Shown: piece by piece, positions 33,701 through 45,700 of the stretch
Numbering within the stretch: position 1 is the first letter of the stretch
How the letters are laid out: the number at the start of each line of letters is the position of its first letter
Source: Notolepis coatsorum
Taxonomy: Eukaryota; Chordata; Actinopteri; Aulopiformes; Paralepididae
DNA length: 64,000 bases
NCBI GenBank assembly: GCA_963971535.1
Contig: OZ020585.1
Span: 30,094,568 to 30,158,567, forward strand
Direction: 5' to 3'
Made by a program: the position numbers and the translations under genes
Notes under the pieces: model-generated
Told to the model about the DNA's origin: nothing
What the model saw: only the letters and a program-made list of their open reading frames with translations
Database searches by the model: none

Positions 33701-36700
33701 TTTCTTTTTTTTGCACAGTTCTGAAAACATTAAATGTTTAATATAGGCATGTAAAGTAAAAAAGGCTACAAAACGGGGACACTTTTCTTTACACAGTTCA
33801 GTGACATGTCTTGTTTATTTTTGCTATAAGATGATGTGATGTCTTTAGAAAGCTAAGAAAATCCTTGTTTCAATAGTATATGAAACTCAAAATGCCCTTT
33901 GTTATTAATGTTTCACATTTTGTTTATCATTTTGGAAATAAATTCTATTTGAATAAATTATATTTTTGAAAGCTAACCTCACCTTTTAATTGCCAAATAA
34001 TAACATACACTCTTACCAGGGGTCAAAACAATGCCATTTACTGCTTTTTATATAGAAATAAAATTTATATTATGCATAATTGAGTTTGGAATTTTGGCCC
34101 GGCCCCCCAACATATTTTCAGTTGCTCATTCGGCCCCCCGGGAAAAATAATTGCCCACCCCTGGTTTAGACTGATGAAGGGGGGGGGCAGTTTCCTCTTA
34201 ACTTTTCCGTCAAGCCAACTGAAGAGACCCAAGTTGATTGCCGGCCCTCAGAACAGTGTGGATTATGTATTTCCAGCACCCAACGCTGAATCAATAAACG
34301 CGATCGATATTTGGAATGGCGATCAGGAATTGGAATAATCTTTTGATCTGATCTGAGATAAGGAATCTATTTTACCAGTCTTGGGGTAATCTGAGCTTTT
34401 TTTTACAGATATATCAACGTGTCCTATGTGTGTGTGCTCGCTGATCAGGAAATGAGAGAATATACTTTTCAGATCGCTTCTATAGCGTGCATAAGTTAAT
34501 TTGAAAACTATTCATAAATAGGCCGAAAAATTACAACGTTTGTGTATGCCAGAATATTCCAATAAATGCAGTTTATCACGGAATCTATATATTTTCCTGA
34601 AAAACGAGGGCTTTTCAAAATGCTATTGAACAGATTAAAAAATAAAAATCAGTTTAGACAATGTTGACTGCAAACAAGTCATTGATAAGCGACTGGCAGA
34701 TTAGACACATAGCCATAATTTAAGACGGAGATTATGCGTTCACAACACTATCATTGAATTGGGTGCTGGCATTTAACCACGTTTTACCATGTTCACCAGT
34801 GGTAAAGTGTTAAGACACGGAGACCTTGAGGAACACCATAGAAAATCTATTCTGTGATTTGGTATGTCAAAACTTTGACGTTTGGAGATTTCTGTAAAAA
34901 TTGCATTTTTCTGTTCTGGAAATTGCCCACAACTTTCATTTAAGTGAAAGTCATTTGAGCTCAGTCCTGTTTTTCTGTCACACTGATAGATGGAGAAGGC
35001 ATACCAACACTACAACACCAAGAAGCGGGTCTTCCAGGACAGCCAGGATCAGGTCACTGAGCTACAGCGCTCCCTAGAGGTGAAGCAGCATGAGATCAAG
35101 GCTGTCACCACGGAGAACACACTGCTGCAGCTAGATCTGGAGAAGGCCCACACCAATGAGAACACCCTCCTGGCCAAAGTAGCCAGTCTACAGGCACAGG
35201 TTGGTCTGTCTGGCTGGACCGTATACTGGATACATTTTGGGGGGTGGGGTAGTTATAACTTATGGAAAGTCGGTGTTTCCCACATGATTTTCAGAGACTA
35301 TGGGGGGTGAACCTCCGACCCTCTAGGTTAAATGAAGTTAAATGAATCAATCTGGTACTTTGAGAGCAAAATAAAGAGGCTGACTAGTGCTTCCCAATCC
35401 TCCTCGAAGCACCCCAGCCATTCAATGTATTTGTTAACCTGTTAAGCCTCCCCCTATAGGGGGACCCTGCTTTTCTTTATCATAAATCGATCAATAGACT
35501 GTATTGGATCCCCAATTATCATATCATGGGGTCTCATTGGAAAGCCACACTCATTGGCTACAACCTTGTGCAAAGATTTTTGAGATCACCAAATGATTGA
35601 CGGAGCTAGAGCCCCGGGAGTCGGGGTGGTAATGTGTACTTTGGGGCACGCCTCGCATATCTTGATGTAACTCGAGAACCGCTGAACGGATTTTGTCACC
35701 TGAAAGGGCAATCGACAGGCAACACATAGGGCTTTAATTCTATCTATATATTGTATTAAAAGAAATGCACACCGAGCCACTAGAGGTCGGCAAAGAATCG
35801 TCCACATGTCGGCCCTTGGATGTTAAGAGGTCAATGTTTAAAATAAAAAATTGTAGCCAAGAGTAAAGACCATAACCCTATCAAAAACAGTCAAATGTTT
35901 TATTGGAAATACAAATTTATCTGAAAATGCTAATTATCGTAAAAACCGCAAGAAATGCCTAAATCCAGATTCAACCCTGCAATTGGAAAGGGGAGCATTT
36001 TCCCTATCCATAGATGTATGATTTGGTCATAAGGTCAAGTTCAAGGTCAAATATGAATTTATAATTAAAGTCGATTATCATTAATTACTGTATCTACAAA
36101 TCTTTCTGTTTAATCATCTTCCCGTGGTTCATTTGCTTAGATTTTTTTGTACACATGATCTCAATAAGGTGGTGAATGAGCTCAGTGAGCATTTTCTCCC
36201 TGTATCAATTTTTGATAATCATCAAAATCATAAATCATAATTAATAATCATTTATTCATTACAATTTAGACACAATATTTCTGACACTGGAAATGCATAC
36301 CCCCAGGTCCCTAGATGTTCCTAGATACCAAGAATATGCAAATTGACATTGCAGAAGTGGAGCAATCTTCCATTTACTTAGGCATGTACCTTTAGGCAAA
36401 CAGTCTATAGATTAACAGGTTCCACCACCAGCACACCTCATTCAACTTAACTAGCCCTTTAGTTGAATCAAGGTGTGCTGGTGGTGGAATTTAAAAAATG
36501 CATGGAAAGGCTGGGGTGTCTCGATCCGTAATCCGTATCCGTAATCCGCAATGATTTTCATTCGAAGCTTAGCTCACCTGGCAGCCCTGCGGTCCGTTGG
36601 TGACAAGTTCGAATCCCCTTTTTTTTTTTTTTTTTTTTAACGGGTATTCTTTCGCCGGTTAAGGTTAGGCATGGTTAAGGTTAGGCATTGTTTCGGAGTT

Positions 36701-39700
36701 GGTTAAGGTTAGCGTTTGTCTTAGAGAATGGCAATAGACAGCCTATTTCCGCACTGCCGCTCTCTCGCGCTGCCGCGGTCACATGGTCACATTCTTGCAC
36801 TCCTCCGCTGTTAATAAGCAACACGCGGCCAGGACAGTGTTTCTAGTTGTATTCTAAAATTATATTCTATTGTATTCTAAAATGTGACTATATGGTTTTA
36901 TATTAACTTAATAAATAAACAAATGAAAAATCTACTTATTTCAACGAACATTTCAAACTAAATAACAGATTATGCACATAAAAAGCTGAAAACAACCGAA
37001 GCAACCATAGTATTTTAATGAGGCTATTATTATTATTATCATTATTTTGCAACAAGTTAGCCCTCTCATAAATAGCACATATAAATGAATAACTAACTTG
37101 AACTAACTTAATAGGATTGAAGTGATATTTGGCTAAAAAAATCGGTCGCCTGGCCTAATTAAAAAAAAAAAGCCTGACGATGTGCATTGGGCCGCGGCTC
37201 TCTGACGCCTTATTTTTTGGGTCCCGGCCTGAAAAGTTTGGGAACCCCTGGACTAGAGCATACATTTGAGCTATCAAAAAATGAAGCAAAAGTAGTTACC
37301 TGTGTTGAACTGGTTTATTTTTTTTTTGAAAATAAAAAAATATAGTAGATTACTATTACGACTACTACCACTGCCAATACTACTGATGCATCCCTATTGG
37401 CAAACTTTATATTTAAAAAAGAAATGTCTAGGTAATTAATGGGAAACCCTGAAAGTACAATGGGCCTCCTTTATAGAACCGAGTGTATACTATGCACAGA
37501 TATGATCTTAAATTTGGTTTCATTCACAAATCTTATTTTGGATTAGTTTGTTGGTATGGTCAATATTTGAGTGGTACAGTTTTAAGCTCATCCTAGGGCT
37601 GGGCGATATGGCCAAAAACCATATCACGATAACTATATGATAATTATCGATATTGTTATAAGTATAAAAAAAAAATATATATATACCGTACTATAAGCCA
37701 CGGCTTTTTTCGACCCTGCGGCTTATATAACGGTGCGGCTTATATGTGGACAAATCGAAATATTTCTTTTTTTACTGCATTGAAATGTTATTTATCTGTT
37801 CCCTTATTTGCTAAACTTAATACAACTTGTAAATGAGTTAATGTTATTTGTCCGACAGTATTGTGTCCCAATGGGAGTCATTCTCTGTAGAGGTGGGAAC
37901 TTAAAGCTCAATATAAGAACGGCCATGCACCACCACCCACAGAATCGAGAGCAATCAATCTGTCAATCCTTTCTGTGTCTGGGCCGGGTGAGGTTTCCCG
38001 TGTTGAGTCAAATTAAGCCGCAGGCTCCACTCCTTACATATGGTAATTAAACATTAAAACACATGCGGCTTATAGTCCAGTGCGGCTTATATATGTACAC
38101 ATCATTCAATTTAGCTGCTGCGGCTTATAGTCGGGTGCGGCTTATAGTCCAGTGCGGCTTATATATGTACACATCATTCAATTTAGCTGCTGCGGCTTAT
38201 AGTCGGGTGCGGCTTATAGTGCGAAAAGTACGGTATATATATATTTTCTTTTTAAACGGATGCATGTTTATTTTGCAGCAATTCTTTGTAGTTGCTGCCA
38301 TCTTTAGTGTTACAGCCCCTCACACTCCAGTTCTCAGGCTGCAGCTGGTTTGAAAGCTAAAGTAAACTGGCTTCTCTGCTCGCTGTGGCTCCAGGGGAGT
38401 TGGAATAGTTCTGGCTCTGCTAGTTTCTTTTCTATCTTTTGGTGGAAAAACCACCGCACATGTGCACCGTGACTGGAGACTATCTCTGCTAGCACACATA
38501 GTAGGGCTGGGTGATATGGCCTCTAAATGATATCGCGATATTTTTTGGCCATATCACGATACACTGTGATATTTTGACATTTCCTCTAAAGCACTTAAAA
38601 ATGCTTGATGCATACAGTCACGCCAATAATAAGTCCCTGCAACATATGTTTGCATTATTAAACCATGAAGATGCTTAATTATTTAATGAAAATGTACTAA
38701 GAGTAGTCTACTGACACACTAAAAAAAATGTATTTACATCTAAGACTATTTATATAAAAACTCTTGGGTGCCTTTTTTTTGCACAGTACTGTGTTTGAAA
38801 TCTGTCTAATGAAATTACAATTGCATGTCATTTAAGGTCCGCGCTGGTAATGTGTCTATAATGAAATGAGAGGACAGCTCTGCGCTAAAGCAAGTCTCAT
38901 CTCAGCCGCAACGTGACAACATATACTCTTATGTTCACGATATAGTAATTTACTACATTTCATGTAGAACAAGCCGCGATACATCGAGTATACTCGATAT
39001 ATCGCCCAGCCCTACGGTCTAGCTAAGTTTCACTTCTAGAGTAGATTTAACTTCACATGAAGCAGAGAAAGAAGACTAGTGCTGAAAATATACACATTGA
39101 CTGCTGTTTTGACAGGGTTAGGGTCTTTACTCTTGGCTACATTCGAAAAAGAAATGCAACATTAACCATCTTTATTGATTGATAAATAAATCTTGTACCG
39201 GATCGCTCGGGCTTAAGAGGTTAATACAAAGAATTGTATAAATAATTGTTCATGTTGGGCAGCTAAGTGGCGCAGTGGGCAAGGCGCTCGCCACTAATGC
39301 AGGAGATGCTGGGTTCGAGCCCAGCTCTCGGCATTACTACCAGCTTGGCTGGTCGTTCATACTAATACAATTGGCAGTATTAGGGGGTGGGAAGCCGGTG
39401 GGTGGGTATCGGACGTTGTGGACAGCGACTCCTACAGCTCGGTTGGTGCGCCTGCACAGCAGAATCAGGAAGCGACGGGGGCGGCGTGTCCCCTCGCCAC
39501 AGAGATCGTGCTGTGCAGGTGAATGCGATGGCTGCCTCCGAAATTGGGGATGGGAGAAAAATGGGGAGGAAAAGGTAGATAAAATATCAGGAAAGGTAAT
39601 GTAATATTAGATGACAGAATGTGGTATCGTTTTAGAACCGGTATCGTGATACTTAGGCTGGTATTGTGACAACTACTCTTAATATCTGTCTCACGTAGCT

Positions 39701-42700
39701 GGCTCGGGTCAAACAGCCCGCGATCAGCCAGGATGACAGTCTGGAGCTGAGCTGCCTGGATGATTCTCTCGACGAGGTGCCTCACTCTAAATATCCCAAC
39801 ACCACAATGTAAGTCACCTCACTCTCAACACCACAATGTAAGTCACCTCACTCTCAATATCTCAACACTACAGTGTACTTCCCCATTGGCTACCATCCAC
39901 ATGCCAGACTAAACGCATGCTAGCAGTAATCCCCCCTTTTTTAACATTGACAACTAGCTCAACTGGTAGTGCTGCCTTGCTGTGGATCCTGCGGTCCGTT
40001 GGTGACAAGTTCGATTCCCTTAAATTTTTTTTTTTAACGTGCATTCTTTCGCCGGTTAAGTTTAGGCATGTTAACTTTAAGCATTGTTTCGGAGTTGGTT
40101 AACTCTTTCAGTGCCACTCACGAGATTTCTCGTGTTTTTTTATAGGTGGTTGCTAGCCACTCACGAGATTTCTCGGATTTATTTTTTATTTTTTGCGATC
40201 TGAAAAATTATTGCATCACCCGAGCCTACCCGAGTATTGCCGAGCTGCGCCGGTGATCACTGTGGAAAAAAGCGCCCCCTGTCGTCTCCCAGATGACATA
40301 AGTGATTTTGGAATGGACTCAATGAAAATGAATGGGGAAAAAAATCCGGTACTCCACATTTTCCAGTTCACTGATCCAGCCGGGGTTACTAGAGTTCATT
40401 CTGGAGCCTCAGATCCCCGCGGATCATGGAGATCCACTGTGTCGCGTTGGATCCATACACGTATCGATTTTTTCAAATGGTGATCAGGAATTGGAATATA
40501 CCAGTTGGATACCATCTGATGTCGGGTAAGGACTCTATGTTATCAGTGGTAGGATAATCAGAGTAAGTTTGATGAAGTTATAAGCTGTTTTGTGAAATGT
40601 CTTCTTTCGGTCTCACTGTAAAAGTCCGAGAGGAAATCAACGAGGCGATTATCCGCGCGCGGCCGTAATGTGCGTGCACGTATAATATTGATCATCTAGC
40701 GTTTATTTGAAAACGATTCATAAAAAGGCCGACGAATATCAACGTTGTGGAATATTCCACTAAAAGACGATTTTCATAGAATGCTCCAGAATGAGCTGTT
40801 TTTTATATCAAAACGGGGGCTTTTCTAACTGCTCTGAAACGGCAACGACGCGATAAAAAAAACAATCTACCTTCACAGCACTGACTGGAAAATAGTCTTT
40901 GATAATGCGATGGGCAGATTAGACACATAGCCATAATTTAAAACATAGATTAGGCGATATTAACGTTAACATTGGCGCGGATGGTGGCATTCAAGCGGTA
41001 AAACGGAAAACCAGGCGTGGCATTGAAAGAGTTAAGGTTAGGCATTGTTTCGGAGTTGGTTAAGGTTAGAAGGGTTAAGTTTAGGCGCTGTTAAGGAGCT
41101 GGTTAAGGTTAGAGTTTGTCTTAGAGAATGGCAATAGACAGCCTATTTCCGCGCTGCAGCTCTCTCGCTCTGCCGCGGTCACATGGGCGTAGTGGCCAAT
41201 CAGAGAAACGCTAAACACAAGTTGGTTGCCTAAAATATTCACGCGTCTGGGGTCGGTTGGTCAGAAAGTAACGCGTATGAAAGTAACATAAAGCCATTAT
41301 TTATAATTACAGAAGAGGGCAGCAAGAATAGTTCACAAAGTAGATTCAAGAGAACATACCAATTATTTATTTAATCCAGACTATTGAAACTATTTTATTG
41401 AAATACAGACTTTATTAGTTTTGATTCCCTGTCCAGATGACAGCGTAGGGAAATGTTTCTATTACATTTTAAGCACCAATTTGCATGAACCACCTTTAAA
41501 CAAAGGTGCACCTCAGTTATGGGTATCAAACTATGGAAGTCAGGTGGCGTAGCAGAGATTGCGCTCGTCACCAATGCTAGAGGCTGCGGTCTCGACTTGC
41601 GGAGTCAGCATAGCTTGGGCTGATCGCTATACTAACCCGTTTGGCTGGGTTAGGGGGAGGGCAAGTCATGGGTGGGAATATGGTGTTGTGGACAGCGACG
41701 CCTACAGGTCAGGTCTGGGCGCTTGCTCAGCGGAGGCAGGACTTGATGAAGGCAGCGTGACCTCCCACGCGTTACACTTCACCAATGAGAGTCCTCGCTG
41801 CCAGGTGAAAAAAGTCACTGGCTTCAGGATTCCCTTGTACCGACCAGTCGGAGAACATGCGCACAACAACCAGGTAGGGGAGGGGGGGAATTGGCACAAC
41901 GACTAAATTGGGACGGGGAGAGAACAGAGAAATCGGAGAAAGAGGATTAAAAAAAGAAATGAAAGAAGATTAATAGACAGTATAGCACAGTTTATATAGC
42001 AGCGTAACATAGAATAATAATATATTAAAATATTTTATAGTAGTGTAGTATGATTTAGTTATATTATAATAAAAATGTATAGATGCTTGTGTATAAATGA
42101 ATGAACCTAAATATGTAGTTTGACAGATACACAAAATGGGTTTAATTTAGTTGTGGTGTTTCTTTTTTTCATGCTAACACATGTGTAGCCAATCAACTGC
42201 TTCTTTTCACCTGTCAGCGCGGACTCTCACTGGGCGAGTGTAACGATCACACTACCTCCCCCAGGTCTTTCCCTCGCTGTGCCCTGACCGAACTGTAGGA
42301 GTCGCTGTTTACAACGACCAGGACCCACCCTCCAACACTGCCAATTGTGTTAGTACGGACAGTCGGTCAACCCGGAAGCACCACAGCTGGATTCGATCTC
42401 ACTGTCTCTGTGGTGGTGGGCAGACGCTTAGTCCGCTGCGCCACCCGGCCGTCCTATAGTGCCCCCTTTTGACCAATTGGTCCAAAAACCATGGTCATTT
42501 GCACAACTTCAATGGGTCAAAGTTCATGTTCATGTTTACCATTTCACGGGAATTTGCTAAACCAATGCTGAAGAGAATTATTCACACCAACGATAGGGTT
42601 TCTGCACTTTGTGAAGTTGAAACCCTAATAAACGGTTCTTGTTGTTGATAGGTTTTTGTTTACCTGCATGGTTCAAGGAGGTTCTCCAGCTTCTGTATTT

Positions 42701-45700
42701 TGGTTGTCTACAGTCCACAGCAATCCAGCGAGCCAGTGTTTTTTACTTTGTTAGACGTGGTCTGACTCATCTTGGCTCTGAACCCCATCATCTGGTCTAG
42801 TGTGGGTTGGCGATGGGGCTGCACGATTTGGGGAAATAATCGAATTGTGATTTTTCTAACGGATATTGCGATTAAATTAGCAATTATTATTTTTAAGCAG
42901 CCCCACAGAGGTTTATTGGCCTACGTGGTGGGTCTGTTCGGGACAATCTAAAACCCCTTACCTCCCTCTCCCAAACCGATCTTGTATCTCAATGGGACTT
43001 CCTGGTTAAATAAATGTAAAAAAAAAATCTATTTGCTAATTGCAGCATTCCAAAATCCCGGTTTCGATTTAAAAACTATTAATCGTGCAGCCCTAGTTGG
43101 CGACCCTGCTTGCTCGTACTAGGGCTAACGTTAGCCTAGCCAGCATTAGCTCTAGCATCCACGTTAGCTGCAGCATGCTTAGCATTGCAGTGATACCGTA
43201 GGCTTGAAATGCTCTGGTGATATGCAAAGTCTTTGCAAACTTCAATTTTTTTTTATATATATACTAAATCTCCCTTCAACGGGCCAAGCAATGCAGTCAA
43301 CTTTCCCCATGTAGCCTACAACTGTCTGACGTCACCCAATGCACGCTGTACAACTGTATAAACGGTATCCCTGGAACTCGTCCACTGAGAAACGTATTAT
43401 AAACAAAGTGCTATAAAATGCGTAATATTTTTCTGTAGTTAATTCATTGAAATTAACGCTGTAATGTCCCAGCCCTAATTGGGACCTGTAATTATATTAT
43501 GGATTTACCCTGACCACCGTGGCAGATCTTTCACGTGAATGCCATAACTCTGATAGCTTTCATTCTAAACTTGTCAAAATTTGCGGTGCACATTCATGAC
43601 CCTTGTATTATTTTTACTCTCAAATGTCAGTATTGACATTGGCCCCAGAAATCCAGTATCGGTCAGGCTCTAAATCATTTTTTTTTAATCCACTTTTTCT
43701 CCCATCCCAATTTCGTATCATCCAATTCAACCCTCCCCTGTCACGAACGCTGTTTCTTGCCTCCCACAAGCCGGCTGCAATGTGGACTAAGTCATACATA
43801 GCACAAGTCCCCTCCGGTACTTGAGGTAACGGCAGTCTCATCTTTTCACCTGCGCAGCTCGATCTCTCAGTGGCGAGGAGTAACGCGTGGGAGGCTCACG
43901 CTGCCCCCGACACTTCCTGATTCTACTGCGCAGGCGCACCAACCGACCTGTAGGAGTCGCTGTCCACAACGCCCGATCCCCACCCATCAGTTTCCCACCC
44001 CCTAATACGGCCAATGTGTATTAGTATGGACGACCAGCTAAACTGAAAGCAAATGTGGAGCGCTGGGCTTGAACTGACGAGCCCAGCGTCTCCAGCATTT
44101 CGTGGCGAGCGCCTTGCCCACTACGCCACGTAGCCGCCCGGTCAGGCTCTAAATCCTTTGCCTCAGTCTTCATGTTCATTATATTTACTCATGTTCATTA
44201 TTTACTCATGTTCATTATTTACTCTTCCAATATATATGTTCATTATTTACTCTTCCAATATATATATTCTATCATTTGTTTCTATATATTTACTATTTCC
44301 ATATACTTTATACAATTATACTGATTTACTCATTCAATATACAGTACTCTATACTTTTGCTTTCAATATACTTTCCATTATGTATTTGTATTATATAATT
44401 CTACATTTACTTGGGTGTTTCCATTATATTAGACGAGAATTTTTTTTTTCAACCCTGCCTCATGACCAGTCTCTTCTCTTAACCCCATCCATCCATCCTT
44501 GTGTGTTTGTTATATTTGTCTGCCGTTTGTCTCACTACCTCTTAGTAAAGCCACTGAGTTCTAGAAAATAATGTATTATTGTTATGGTCAGTACCTGTAT
44601 AATATTGAGTTGGTGTTATTGCTCCTCCTCCAGGTCCAGGGCCGGTCGTCACATGGAGAGTCTGACCTCTACAGCAGCTGATCTGTGTCTGGACTCCGCC
44701 AAGAGGCCTCTGCCCTCCTCCACCAAGAGACGCAGGACCACTCAGGTTATCAACATCACCATGACACAGGTGGAGGGCATATGCACGCACACACACCGGG
44801 TTTGTCACCTGCACTAGCACAGACACACACATTAGGTGATAATCTGTAGAGGCTACATGATTGTTGAGGCTACATGATTGTTGGTAATGTAACATTAGGT
44901 GATTATAATTTGTAGAGACTACATGATTGTTGGTAATGTAACATTGGGTGACTAAAGTCTGCAGAGGCTACAGGATTGTGAGATGTTAAATGACTGGTGA
45001 TCTCTGTCTGCAGAAAACTCCAGGGCTCAACCAGACTAGCCTGCCGTCGGCCCGCTCTCAGCCAAACCTCTCCTCCACACACGCCTCACGCCCCATCTCA
45101 ATGGAGCCGCTTGACCCGCCCGCCGACATGGCCACTGGCGGCAGTAGCGGCCAACTTGGCAATCTCCCAGGATACAGGAGAAGCACTGCCCATCCGCTTC
45201 CTCCACGCAGTGAGTAATCAGTCTATTCTTCAGTGATCCATTATAGTTACTGAAACTCTGTCCGTCTTACAGTGATTCTTCATAGTTACTGAAACTCTGT
45301 CCGTCTTACAGTGATTCTTCATAGTTACTGAAACTCTGTCCGTCTTACAGTGATTCTTCATAGTTACTGAAACTCTGTCCGTCTTACAGTGATTCTTCAT
45401 AGTTACTGAAACTCTGTCCGTCTTACAGTGATTCTTCATAGTTACTGAAATTATGTCTGTAGTATTAGGAGTAGTAGTCGTTTTATTCAGTCATCTCATA
45501 CAATATGCACAATAATTTTACAATATTTGATTTTACAGCGACTGAAAAGGTACAGACTGAGGCATGCCTATTATTCTTTTTTTTTAAACTTAAATTTTTA
45601 TTGAACACTTATAGACATACAACACAACATATACAATAACATCAATAACACAACAGTACAATGATGTAGGCCCCTTGAACTCGGCTGCGCTCATCTTCCC

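Larger units (their letters stand above)
33025..34813. mobile_element. TTAA-flanked element (piggyBac-like, nonautonomous) with nested hAT
   Basis: Begins TTAACACTTTGGATGCCA (33025) and ends TGGTAAAGTGTTAA (34810-34813), so TTAACACTTT is inverted at the two ends. Internal phrases (AATCAATAAACGCGATCGAT, GGCGATCAGGAATTGGAATA, GGCAGATTAGACACATAGCC) recur at 40430-40960 and, reversed, at 62045-62170. A 929-bp hAT element is nested at 33235-34163. Confidence 0.75.
35434..39224. mobile_element. candidate TTAA-bounded composite element in intron 15
   Basis: Left TTAACCTGTTAAGCC (35434-35448) and right GGCTTAAGAGGTTAA (39210-39224) are inverted with one mismatch and sit on TTAA. A second inverted pair, GTAGCCAAGAGTAAAGACC (about 35854) and its reverse (about 39142), lies inside. 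The middle holds nested repeats (36560-36830, 37686-38233, 38504-39014). An internal TTAAGAGGTCAA at about 35821 could instead be the true right end of a ~400-bp element. Confidence 0.4.

Noticed and set aside
38063..38353. 24-residue repeat protein
   Set aside because: Artefact of the 72-bp tandem in a MITE.
39268..39322. Functional tRNA gene
   Set aside because: A and B boxes are present but the stems do not form a full tRNA and the sequence continues into a SINE body with many copies.
44158..44571. 137-codon hydrophobic open frame
   Set aside because: AT-rich repeat text (TTCATTATTTACTC) at the end of intron 16; no homologous domain.
45230..45439. Minus-strand 13-residue repeat protein
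   Set aside because: Artefact of a 39-bp tandem repeat in intron 18.
45230..45455. CRISPR-like array
   Set aside because: Direct tandem repeats with no unique spacers in a eukaryotic intron.
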